A DNA stretch of 64,000 nt from COE1 sp949066965 (GCA_949066965.1 CARTDA010000004.1:1-64000), one strand, 5' to 3'. Positions 9,228 to 16,708 are shown, counted from the stretch's first letter. Notes: generated by a model from the letters alone, not told the origin. A program made the numbers and translations.

Positions 9228-10147
9228 GTGATGTAATACGGCTGACAAGGCTATGCATGGGAATAACTCAGGAACAACTATGTGAAAATATTTGTTCTGT
9301 ACAAACATTGCACCGTATTGAAAATGGAAAAACAAGCGTAAAAAAAGAATTATACATAAAATTAATGAAAAAGATGGAGCGAATACCTGAAAGAAGTTAT
9401 GCTGTTTGCGTAGGAAAAGACATAGAACTTATTGAAGAATTAGAAATGTATGAAATGGCACTGCAACAGGGAGATTATCAAAAGGCAGATCACTATTTGA
9501 AAAGAATAAAGAAAAAAGCTGATGGTAATTTGATTACAAATCAATTTGTCTTAAAAGGAGAAGCAATCACTGATTATTACTGTAATAGAAGCGATGGAGA
9601 AACCACAATCCGGAAATTGGAAAAAGTTATACAACTGACACTTCCTAATTATAAAGAATACTTGGATAAAAAATTTCCATTTACGGAACAAGAAATTTTT
9701 TGCTTGATAAGTTTGGCAAATGCAAATGCGTATATAGATAGAGATGAAGAGGCAATCAAAATTTATGAAAATTTGTTGGATTGTTTAGGGATGGACTATA
9801 TTGCAGGAGATAATATAAGGCATATACGTCTTGTTGCTATGAGAAACTTGGCAGTAATATATTGTGGATGTAAAATGTATGAAAAGGCGTTTAAATTAAA
9901 TAGTGAATGTTTAAAATATGCAGAAGAAAATAATGAAGGTTTAAAAATGATCGAATTGTTGAGTGATAAAGCATTGATCATTTTACGGCAGATTAGTAGA
10001 GGAGAACGTGAAAGTACGGATATTGATCTGGCGAAACAATGCTTGCGACAGGCATATTATTTGGCGGTTGCAAAAAATAATATGTCTGTCGCAAGCATCT
10101 TAAAAAAAGCTTATAGAAAAGAATTGAATGAGGAAATGGTATATTGA
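9209..10147 (+). CDS. XRE-type HTH regulator with TPR-like C-terminal domain (RRNPP-like), second of a pair
   Basis: This 312-residue protein starts directly with its DNA-binding domain (RIGDVIRLTRLCMGITQEQL, then CSVQTLHRIENGKTS). The all-helical remainder contains recognisable TPR-like hairpins (LANANAYIDRDEEAIKIYEN and later MRNLAVIYCGCKMYEKAFKL). The AAGGAG Shine-Dalgarno at 9196-9201 lies inside the preceding gene. Its stop codon is one base from the stop of the convergent small peptide gene. In RRNPP systems a pheromone gene commonly sits next to or overlaps its receptor, which fits. It is the best candidate for the direct regulator of the inverted repeat at 10349-10399; activator versus repressor cannot be read from the sequence. 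Confidence 0.78.
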   Translation: MSNYRIGDVIRLTRLCMGITQEQLCENICSVQTLHRIENGKTSVKKELYIKLMKKMERIPERSYAVCVGKDIELIEELEMYEMALQQGDYQKADHYLKRIKKKADGNLITNQFVLKGEAITDYYCNRSDGETTIRKLEKVIQLTLPNYKEYLDKKFPFTEQEIFCLISLANANAYIDRDEEAIKIYENLLDCLGMDYIAGDNIRHIRLVAMRNLAVIYCGCKMYEKAFKLNSECLKYAEENNEGLKMIELLSDKALIILRQISRGERESTDIDLAKQCLRQAYYLAVAKNNMSVASILKKAYRKELNEEMVY

Positions 10148-10148
10148 T

Positions 10149-10292
10149 TTAACATTCTCTAAGGTCGATAATTGAGTCAATTGAAAAGGGGCGAAGAAAA
10201 AAACTTTTGGGGATAATTGGTGAATTGATTAGATTTGTTAATATTAAAGATACTAATAAAATAGCTATAAATAAATTTTGTTTTTTTTTCAT
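10149..10292 (-). CDS. 47-residue signal-peptide-like small protein, candidate peptide pheromone precursor
   Basis: A minus-strand ORF of 47 codons is preceded by GGAGG with a 7-base spacer, about as good a ribosome site as exists in the window. The product begins MKKKQNLF, continues with an aliphatic membrane/signal segment (residues 8-22), and ends in a 25-residue tail starting NSPIIPKSFFLRPFS and finishing with Cys47. This is the layout of pro-pheromones for RRNPP regulators: Lys-rich N-terminus, hydrophobic export segment, short C-terminal signal. It converges with the second regulator (stops one base apart) and diverges from the RiPP operon across the 51-bp palindrome. It could instead be a small membrane peptide or leaderless toxin. 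Translation looks likely; the signalling role is inferred. Confidence 0.6.
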   Translation of the reverse strand: MKKKQNLFIAILLVSLILTNLINSPIIPKSFFLRPFSIDSIIDLREC

Positions 10293-10348
10293 AATGATAC
10301 CTCCGTTTATAATTACCGATTTATGTATTATATATCCTCGTAGAAGGG

Positions 10349-10399
10349 ATTAACATACCAGAATTGGAAAATAAAATTTTCCAATTCTGGTATGTTAAT
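10349..10399. promoter_or_regulatory. 51-bp perfect inverted repeat, probable operator between divergent promoters
   Basis: Two 23-base arms (10349-10371 and 10377-10399, beginning ATTAACATACCAGAATTGG) pair perfectly around a 5-base A/T spacer. No T-run follows on either side, so it is not a simple terminator. Plus-strand promoter elements TTGGAC (10400-10405) and AATAAT (10422-10427) abut its right end. On the minus strand a TATAAT for the small peptide gene lies about 15 bases beyond the left end. The position fits an operator controlling both directions. Confidence 0.6.
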
Positions 10400-10465
10400 T
10401 TGGACAAAATTAAATAAAATTAATAATGTACGATAAAATAAACGAAAGAGAAAGAAGGTGAAAAA

Positions 10466-10633
10466 ATGGGTTCTAGAAGAAGTGAAATTCATTCAGTATC
10501 TGTAAATGCTAATCCATATGAATATGATGAGGGTTTAGAAGTTACGTTAGAAAAAGCCGCTCAAATAATTAGTAATGTGATAAGGATTTCTGATGAAGAA
10601 AAAGAAATGATAAAATGTTTGAATCAGTCATAA
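10466..10633 (+). CDS. 55-residue candidate RiPP precursor peptide
   Basis: The small ORF starts at ATG 10466 after an AAGAAGGTG ribosome site and is the first gene downstream of the palindrome. The peptide begins MGSRRSEIHSVSVNANP, with two adjacent arginines and several serines. It continues into an acidic, helical-looking region (YEYDEGLEVTLEKAAQIIS, then ISDEEKEMIKC) that ends four residues after its only cysteine (Cys51). No export signal is visible. An attenuator hairpin follows, then ycaO, the usual place for a precursor gene. The N-terminal Ser/Arg-rich part could be the core and the acidic C-terminal part a follower, as in bottromycin precursors; this is inference. A classical leader-then-core reading would leave a core with only Cys51 and Ser55. 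Confidence 0.6.
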   Translation: MGSRRSEIHSVSVNANPYEYDEGLEVTLEKAAQIISNVIRISDEEKEMIKCLNQS

Positions 10634-10638
10634 AAAAG

Positions 10639-10678
10639 AAAACTACTGTACAATTATAGCTTTAAGTACAGTAGTTTT
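10639..10678 (+). terminator. attenuator/terminator hairpin after the precursor gene
   Basis: Arms AAAACTACTGTAC (10639-10651) and GTACAGTAGTTTT (10666-10678) form a 13-bp stem with a 14-base loop, and T residues continue to 10679. It starts 5 bases after the precursor stop codon. Partial read-through would give much more precursor than enzyme mRNA. Confidence 0.7.
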
Positions 10679-10707
10679 TCTTAAAATTAAGAAATGGAAA
10701 TAAACAA

Positions 10708-11898
10708 ATGAAAAGAATAGAAATTGAAAGAAGTGTTCCCACACAAATAGCAATTAAAAAAGCGGAAAAATGTTTTGAGTATTTAAATTTAAAATATGAT
10801 ATACATAAAAAGTGTTCGGTAAATAAATTATTAGCGACATATAGTGTTATCTTAGATGGTATAAATATTCAAGGAAATGGAAAAGGGAGTGGAAGACAAT
10901 CATTGGCCAGCGCATTGTTTGAGGCTTTAGAGCATTATGTATATTATAATAGTTTTTTATGTGATGAAAATAGAAAAATAGAAGACATAAATCTTCAATC
11001 TGATAGATTAAAAAGAGAATTTCCTATTACTTATTTATTAAAAAAATGTAATGATCAGGAATTGTTAGAAGTCACAAAGTTTAAAAATCTTAAAAAGGAT
11101 ACATATATTTATTATCCAACTTCATTGTGGAATATTTTTAATAAATCATTTATAGGAAAATATGATGAATTAAAAAAATATAGTACAAATAGTGGATGTG
11201 CTATAGGAATAACTAAAGCAGAAGCAATTTTACATGCTGTAAATGAATTATTAGAAAGAGATGCGCTATCATGGCATTATTATAAAGTATTTATTAATAA
11301 AAGTAAAAATGCAAAAAGAGTCAATATATGTTCCTTACCATTAGATTTGCAAAGAATATATTATGAAGTGAAAAATAGTATTAAAAAAGATATAACAGTA
11401 ATAAAAATAGAAACAATACAGGGATTTTATTGCTATATGGTTTATGCTGAAAATAATAATACAGGGATTCCATATAAAGGTTCAGGATTATCAACTTCAC
11501 CAGAATATGCCCTTGAGCGTGCATTATTAGAATGTTTGCAAACGTTTCATTTATCATGTAAAGAAACAGAATTTGAAGATAAAGCTGCATATGAAAATTT
11601 ACGTCAATATGAAAAATATTTAAAAATACTAAAACTGGATTATGAAAATCATTTTACAGATGTAAAATTTGATTCAAATGTTATTGGTTTTAGAAATGTA
11701 AACGAAATATTGAATTATGAGTCTAAAATATTGAATCAGTATGAAATGGAAATCTATTACAAGGAATTGTTAGTAGTAAATGATATTTATTGTGTGCAAG
11801 TAATAATTCCCGGAATAGAAAAATTTTATTTAGTTGGAAATGGTATTCCTGTGATATTAGGAAATGAAAGAGAAAATTTAGAAAGAATTTATATATAG
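10708..11898 (+). CDS. YcaO-family peptide-modifying ATPase (stand-alone cyclodehydratase-like)
   Basis: This 396-residue protein carries the YcaO signature motifs: GNGKG at 56-60, ALFEALEHY at 69-77, NSGCAIG at 161-167, the nucleotide-binding helix EAILHAVNELLERDAL at 172-187, and ALERALLECLQ at 268-278. YcaO enzymes use ATP to activate a peptide backbone amide, giving azolines, thioamides (with TfuA) or amidines. No E1-like/ThiF partner, dehydrogenase or TfuA gene is nearby, so this would be a stand-alone YcaO like those of bottromycin-type pathways. The C-terminus (IPVILGNERENLERIYI) lacks the PxPxP end of many azoline-forming members. A weak ribosome site precedes the ATG. It is 2 bases from the next gene and is strongly A+T-rich. 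Confidence 0.85.
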   Translation: MKRIEIERSVPTQIAIKKAEKCFEYLNLKYDIHKKCSVNKLLATYSVILDGINIQGNGKGSGRQSLASALFEALEHYVYYNSFLCDENRKIEDINLQSDRLKREFPITYLLKKCNDQELLEVTKFKNLKKDTYIYYPTSLWNIFNKSFIGKYDELKKYSTNSGCAIGITKAEAILHAVNELLERDALSWHYYKVFINKSKNAKRVNICSLPLDLQRIYYEVKNSIKKDITVIKIETIQGFYCYMVYAENNNTGIPYKGSGLSTSPEYALERALLECLQTFHLSCKETEFEDKAAYENLRQYEKYLKILKLDYENHFTDVKFDSNVIGFRNVNEILNYESKILNQYEMEIYYKELLVVNDIYCVQVIIPGIEKFYLVGNGIPVILGNERENLERIYI

Positions 11899-11900
11899 CT

Positions 11901-12692
11901 ATGGAGAAAAATATAATTTTTATTGAAGAGCATAATGAGGCTTTTAAAGAAATTTATAATTTTTGTAGTTTAAAAAGGGAAAAGTATACGCTGCTTCATA
12001 TAGATGAGCATGATGATATGGGCTATGCATATGTCAAAAAGAAAGATATTGATTTTATTAATAATGAATCATTAGGGCGTATTGTTTATAACCAATTAAA
12101 TGTGGGTAATTATATTTTGCCGTTAATTTATAAAGGAGTTTTAACGGATATTATATGGTTATCAAATGAGCCAATAGAAAGTTACTGCGAGATTCAGACC
12201 ACTATAAAATCAAAAAATAATGGTTTTATAGTAATAGGACAGAAAAAAGTAAAACCTGATGGAAAAAATTTTGGTTATTTAAAAATTAATTCATCTTCAA
12301 ATGTTCAATTTATTAGAAATCAAAAAATAATTGTAAGTTTAGATTTAGATTATTTTGGAAGTAATGATGAAAAAGGTGAAGAGTTGTTAATAGAAATATC
12401 TAAAGAGGAGTATTATAATTTAAAAAATAATCAATATCATAAATTACGTTTAGGATTAGGAAGTATGATACATTTTTTTAAAAAAAATAATAAATACTAT
12501 TTACAAATTTATGGTAGGATGGAAAAAAGAAAAGAAAATATAAATATTGATGCTATTAATATAAAAATAAAGCAGTTAAAGAATTTTTTTAATAGAAATT
12601 GTATTGTACCAGAATTAATTGTCATTTGCAAATCTTTTAAAAGTAATTATACAGATGACGTGGTAAAAGAATATATGAGGGGAAAATTATGA
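11901..12692 (+). CDS. UPF0489-like arginase-fold protein, candidate peptide arginase
   Basis: This 263-residue protein has two metal-ligand motifs of the arginase/deacetylase fold: HIDEHDD at residues 33-39 (compare the DAHxD motif of arginases) and SLDLDYF at 146-152 (compare SxDxDxxDP). This pattern fits the UPF0489 group. Arginase-fold enzymes act in some RiPP pathways as peptide arginases that convert arginine side chains to ornithine (OspR type). The candidate precursor at 10466 has three arginines, two adjacent near its N-terminus, so substrate and enzyme fit. The gene is sandwiched between ycaO (2-base gap) and the exporter ATPase (4-base overlap). The fold is fairly clear; the peptide-arginase role is inferred, and other C-N hydrolase activities are possible. 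Confidence 0.65.
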   Translation: MEKNIIFIEEHNEAFKEIYNFCSLKREKYTLLHIDEHDDMGYAYVKKKDIDFINNESLGRIVYNQLNVGNYILPLIYKGVLTDIIWLSNEPIESYCEIQTTIKSKNNGFIVIGQKKVKPDGKNFGYLKINSSSNVQFIRNQKIIVSLDLDYFGSNDEKGEELLIEISKEEYYNLKNNQYHKLRLGLGSMIHFFKKNNKYYLQIYGRMEKRKENINIDAINIKIKQLKNFFNRNCIVPELIVICKSFKSNYTDDVVKEYMRGKL

Positions 12693-13648
12693 TATCGTGT
12701 AAAAACTTAAGTTATTGGTATGAAACTTTTGAGAAACAGGAGGGGATAAGAGGAACTTTATCTGATTTAAAAAAAAGAAAATATAAAAAAGTGGAAGCGG
12801 TAAAAAATATTTCTTTTGAAATAGAGAGGGGAGAGATTGTTGGAATTTTAGGACCAAACGGTGCAGGGAAAACGACATTAATTAAAATGTTAACGGGAAT
12901 TTTGCCGCCAAAAGAAGGAGAAATTTCCAGCATGGGTTTTTGTCCATTCAAAAAAGAAAAAAACTATTTAAGTTCGATTGGAGTAGTAATGGGGCAAAAA
13001 AGTCAGTTAATATGGGATTTGCCAGCATATGAAACATTCAAAATGATAAAAGAAATATATAACATATCCAAAACAGATTTTGAAAACAGAATGAATAAAT
13101 TGGTAGAAATGCTGAAAATTAGAGAAAAACTTTATGTTCCGGTCAGAAAGCTGTCTTTGGGTGAACGGGTTAAGTTTGAGTTAATATGCGCTTTATTACA
13201 TTCGCCTCGAATACTTTTTCTCGATGAACCTACTCTAGGACTTGATGTGGTTAGTCAGTATGCCATTTATGATTTTTTAAAAGAGATCAACAGGAAGGAA
13301 CAAACTACTATTTTATTAACCAGTCATTATATGAAAGATATCGAGAATCTGGCAGATAAGATTATGATTATCATAAACGGAGAAAAAGTAAAAGAATCTA
13401 CAATAGAAGATTTGAAAAAAGAATTTGCTATAGATCGTTCTTATATTGTGGAGACAAAGGAAGACATAATTCCCTTTAATGCATCTGTATGTCGAGTAGA
13501 AAAAATGAAAGAGTGCCAGTATAAGATTTATATTTTAAATGAAAATTCTATTTTAGATCAGTTTGATTTAAGCAAAATCAATTTTATCAAAGAAGATATG
13601 CCGGAACTAGAAGAAATCATATTTGAGATGTTTAGTAAAGATACTTAA
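12689..13648 (+). CDS. ABC exporter ATP-binding protein
   Basis: This 319-residue ATPase has Walker A GPNGAGKT (55-62), signature LSLGER (155-160), Walker B ILFLDEP (175-181) and an SHYMKDIENLADK H-loop. The extended N-terminus before the first strand (YETFEKQEGIRGTLSDL) marks the COG4586-type ATPases that pair with two distinct ABC-2 permeases. Its ATG overlaps the previous stop codon by 4 bases, with AGGGG as ribosome site. It should power export of the modified peptide or provide self-immunity, working with the two permeases downstream. Confidence 0.88.
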   Translation: MISCKNLSYWYETFEKQEGIRGTLSDLKKRKYKKVEAVKNISFEIERGEIVGILGPNGAGKTTLIKMLTGILPPKEGEISSMGFCPFKKEKNYLSSIGVVMGQKSQLIWDLPAYETFKMIKEIYNISKTDFENRMNKLVEMLKIREKLYVPVRKLSLGERVKFELICALLHSPRILFLDEPTLGLDVVSQYAIYDFLKEINRKEQTTILLTSHYMKDIENLADKIMIIINGEKVKESTIEDLKKEFAIDRSYIVETKEDIIPFNASVCRVEKMKECQYKIYILNENSILDQFDLSKINFIKEDMPELEEIIFEMFSKDT

Positions 13649-13686
13649 GATCTGCGGATAACAAAATTTTAAAGATATATATACAT

Positions 13687-14484
13687 ATGGGGGTAAAGGT
13701 GAAAAAGTATTTATATATTATATATAATCAATGTGCATTGCAGCTTATATACAAATTTGATTTTTTTGTTGGATTACTATCAAAGGCAGTTCAGCTTTTT
13801 ATGACAATATTTATTTGGAGAGCAATTTATATTTCTAATGGATATGAAGTTATTAAGGGATATACATTTGAAACAATGATTATGTATATTATAATGAACA
13901 ATTTTTCGAGTATTTTATTTTCTTTTGAATATTGCTTTCGATTGGGACAAATGATAAGGAGCGGAAAACTTACGACAATTTTATTGCGCCCAATTAGTAT
14001 TTTGGGGGAAGGTTTTTCTTATTATCTGGGAAATAAGTTAATATACATTATAATATATATAATTGTATTTATTACAATGTGTTTACAATTGAAAGGTTCA
14101 CAAATAAATTATTTAATAGCATGTTTGTTATTAGTGATCATTAATGTTAGAATGTTTTTTATGCTCTTGTCATTCATTTCAACATTAGGATTTCGGTTTA
14201 TACAAATGTGGCCGTTGCGCCCTATTTTGACGGCATTTTATTTGCTGCTTGGAGGAGTGTATTTTCCATTGGATTTATTGTCTGAAAAATGGTATTCCAT
14301 TATTTCATTGAATCCATTTTCGTTGGTTGGACATATAACGACAAAAGCAATGCAAGGATTTTATAATACTAAGGAGATCCTTGTTTATTGTTTGGTATCC
14401 ATATTATGGGCAGAAATATTCAGATTTTTCTATGGAAGGGCTATGGAAAGAGGATTAAAGTTATATGAAGGGATGGGAAGTTAA
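13687..14484 (+). CDS. ABC-2 type exporter permease, first subunit
   Basis: This 265-residue protein has six hydrophobic segments and the motif MIRSGKLTTILLRPISIL, typical of COG4587-type permeases. It is the intact counterpart of the truncated permease at the left edge of the window. A GTG at 13699, with GGGGGT just upstream, is an alternative start that would remove four residues. It overlaps the second permease in a TAATG stop/start arrangement. With the ATPase it forms a hetero-permease exporter for the RiPP product. Confidence 0.82.
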   Translation: MGVKVKKYLYIIYNQCALQLIYKFDFFVGLLSKAVQLFMTIFIWRAIYISNGYEVIKGYTFETMIMYIIMNNFSSILFSFEYCFRLGQMIRSGKLTTILLRPISILGEGFSYYLGNKLIYIIIYIIVFITMCLQLKGSQINYLIACLLLVIINVRMFFMLLSFISTLGFRFIQMWPLRPILTAFYLLLGGVYFPLDLLSEKWYSIISLNPFSLVGHITTKAMQGFYNTKEILVYCLVSILWAEIFRFFYGRAMERGLKLYEGMGS

Positions 14485-15257
14485 TGTCAAAAAAATTATA
14501 TAAAGTGTTTATTTCTCATAGTTTACAGGAAACATTGATTTATCGTTCAACCTCTGTGTTTATTGTTGTTTTTGGAATATTATTTTTTGTAATAGAATTA
14601 GTGTCAGGAATGGTTTACTTTGAATATACGGATTCACTTTTAGGATGGACAAAGTATGATTATTATATGCTTATTTGCACATCTTATATAATTCAGTGCG
14701 GTTATCAGATGTTGTTTTCATCTGCACATGAATCTCTTTGTGAAAAAATAATTGAAGGAGAATTAGATTATATTTTTGTGAGACCAGTAAATTCCTTTTT
14801 TTATTATATCTTTTATAGAGTTGATTTACCAAGTGCTATTAATCTAACAATAGCGATTATAGTACAGGTTATTATTATGAGTAAAAAAAGTTATAGTATT
14901 TTGCAAATGATTGGGTTTGTATTATTTATTCTTTTGGGCATCTGGTTTCTGTTTTTATTAAATCAAATTGTCGTTATGGTATCATTTTGGAAAGAAAAAT
15001 CAAGCAAATTAATGGGGATGCCAGAATATTTTGTAGATGCTTCAACAAGACCCAAAGATATGTATCCTAATGCAATTAAATATTTATTGATTTGGATAAT
15101 ACCCATATTTACCACAATTAATGGTCCAGTAGATATTTTAAAAAATGATTATAATATGGTGGCATTTTTATGGTATTTTATTTATTTAGTGGTATTTTCT
15201 TTTATTACATATTGGCTATGGTTAAAAGGATTAAAAAGATATTTATCAGCAAATTAA
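14484..15257 (+). CDS. ABC-2 type exporter permease, second subunit
   Basis: This 257-residue six-helix membrane protein has the cytoplasmic motif IEGELDYIFVRPVNS typical of COG3694-type permeases. It is the last gene of the RiPP operon, and no convincing terminator follows. Base composition is as A+T-rich as the genes before it; the next gene (15274, opposite strand) returns to the G+C level of the rest of the window, so the acquired segment effectively ends here. Confidence 0.82.
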   Translation: MSKKLYKVFISHSLQETLIYRSTSVFIVVFGILFFVIELVSGMVYFEYTDSLLGWTKYDYYMLICTSYIIQCGYQMLFSSAHESLCEKIIEGELDYIFVRPVNSFFYYIFYRVDLPSAINLTIAIIVQVIIMSKKSYSILQMIGFVLFILLGIWFLFLLNQIVVMVSFWKEKSSKLMGMPEYFVDASTRPKDMYPNAIKYLLIWIIPIFTTINGPVDILKNDYNMVAFLWYFIYLVVFSFITYWLWLKGLKRYLSAN

Positions 15258-15273
15258 TTTTAAATCCTGATTT

Positions 15274-15978
15274 TTAGTCATATTCCGCACAGATATATTT
15301 GAAGTCCTCAGTTTTGTGCAGCGCTGACAGTGCGTGTTCCTCAATATGTTTTGACATAATTTCCACTGCATACCGGAAATTCTCGCATGGATGACCCTCG
15401 GCGCAGCGCACCATTGCTATTAGCATCTTGTTATCGCCCTCAATGTTTTCAGACGGATAGTTGCCGGCATAGTCGCAGGAATCCTCGTAATAACCTTTCT
15501 GCCTTACCGTTTCCATCTGATTCGCAGTGCCAATCACGGCATGGTAATCCATGTTATCAGAGTCACAATAATACTCAATGAAAAGCCTTGCCACAGTATC
15601 TGTGCATTGTCGGATTTGTTCAATAATGGCATTGGCATTCTGGATGGCGAATCTCCGAATTTCCGCTTTAGCGTGCTTCTCGTTTTCATAGCGGATGTAT
15701 AAAAGTGTTTCACGGCCTTTCAGCACAGCCGTAATTTTCTGAAGTGTTCCGTCCTTGCCATAGACGGCGCGGAGCGTCCGGATGAGGTCATCCTCCGTCA
15801 CACTGTACAGCGTCATCCCACGCCAGTCCTTCCTGACAGGAATGTCATAGGTGAGCATTTGATATTGTGCGTCATAATCAAAGAAAATAGCGTTGTCGCT
15901 GTCAACGTCCCCGCTGAAATCAACGACACTGTACACGCCTTCTGGGTAAATGAGTGGAATACTGTGTAGTTCCGGCAT
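15274..15978 (-). CDS. conserved-looking hypothetical protein
   Basis: This 234-residue soluble protein has no signal or membrane segment. It starts MPELHSIPLIYPEGVYSV after AAGGAAGG on the minus strand. It is mixed alpha/beta, with a basic helix region around EKHAKAEIRRFAIQNANAI and several scattered cysteines. I recognise no family. It converges with the exporter operon, 17 bases from its end, and has normal G+C content, so it belongs to the host backbone rather than to the acquired segment. Confidence 0.6.
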   Translation of the reverse strand: MPELHSIPLIYPEGVYSVVDFSGDVDSDNAIFFDYDAQYQMLTYDIPVRKDWRGMTLYSVTEDDLIRTLRAVYGKDGTLQKITAVLKGRETLLYIRYENEKHAKAEIRRFAIQNANAIIEQIRQCTDTVARLFIEYYCDSDNMDYHAVIGTANQMETVRQKGYYEDSCDYAGNYPSENIEGDNKMLIAMVRCAEGHPCENFRYAVEIMSKHIEEHALSALHKTEDFKYICAEYD

Positions 15979-16236
15979 TTTGGCATCCTTCCTTTCTGAT
16001 ATTCCGGTGTGTTGGCAAAATACGCGCTACATCTGCTTCTGCTATTCATCAGCCCGATAGACTGGAGCCAGATCAACAACTTTGCCGAATGCCGCGAGGT
16101 ATTTGATTTCCGGTTTGCCTCTGATAAAGTATAGCACGAAGCTGGGGGACATTCAACCCTGTCCCCTGATTTTACCTACTTTGCAAACAGTGTCTTTGCC
16201 CCCTCTTTTTTCGACCACCAGTATAATAAAATCCAA
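15979..16236. other. intergenic stretch with a gene remnant
   Basis: About 260 bases without an intact gene. On the plus strand, 16057-16134 reads as the end of a protein (IDWSQINNFAECREVF, then DFRFASDKV and a stop), which looks like a C-terminal remnant. A GGGGGACA/TGTCCCC hairpin lies at about 16143-16166, followed by a 22-base motif (near 16206-16225) related to ones at 33916-33937 and 38157-38178. Confidence 0.35.
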
Positions 16237-16245
16237 TTGACACAG
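16222..16245 (+). repeat. right copy of the 24-bp direct repeat
   Basis: It is identical to 5962-5985. Here its TTGACA forms the -35 box of a perfect promoter, so this copy probably belongs to the backbone and the left copy is the secondary one. Confidence 0.6.
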
Positions 16246-16265
16246 AAATCCAGTATTCCTATAAT
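16237..16265 (+). promoter_or_regulatory. consensus sigma-A promoter
   Basis: TTGACA (16237-16242), a 17-base spacer and TATAAT (16260-16265) lie 32 bases upstream of the start at 16298. Confidence 0.85.
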
Positions 16266-16297
16266 GAAAGGAAAGTTATAAGAAGGGTGGGCGGTAT

Positions 16298-16708
16298 ATG
16301 GTATATCAGTTGATACTGACGGACAGGGAATTAAGTTATGACAATTATTCAGAGGATTTTCTAATCGGATTCTTTCCGACGCAGGCGCAGGCAGAGGATA
16401 CAGCGCAGTATTACCTGGAAAATGTGCAGGGTTTTTGTGAATATGACTGTACGTACCGAATCGTGAAAAAAGAAATTGCCGGCAATCCTGACCATGTCGT
16501 GCCGGAGTCCGTATGGTTTGTACAGGGGTGGAATACCAATGAGTATCTTGATGAGATTGATATTGTCGAAAGCCCATGTTTTCTGACGGAGGAGCGCGCA
16601 CAGGAAGAGTGCCGCCTGATGCAGCGTGCAAATGAGAGAGCGGAGTGGGCTATAAGCTGTTACCGTATTGGGGACTTGCACTGGACGGACGGATTTGTCA
16701 GGGTTTGA
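16298..16708 (+). CDS. small hypothetical protein
   Basis: This 136-residue acidic soluble protein begins MVYQLILTDRELSYDNYSED. It contains the helical stretch ERAQEECRLMQRANERAEWA and ends WTDGFVRV. No family is recognised. It has a perfect promoter, a GAAGGGTGGG ribosome site and a clean terminator, so it is very likely expressed as a single-gene unit. Confidence 0.65.
   Translation: MVYQLILTDRELSYDNYSEDFLIGFFPTQAQAEDTAQYYLENVQGFCEYDCTYRIVKKEIAGNPDHVVPESVWFVQGWNTNEYLDEIDIVESPCFLTEERAQEECRLMQRANERAEWAISCYRIGDLHWTDGFVRV

Noticed and set aside
12687..12951. Minus-strand frames inside the exporter ATPase
   Set aside because: Mirror frames of the Walker A region with no start signals.
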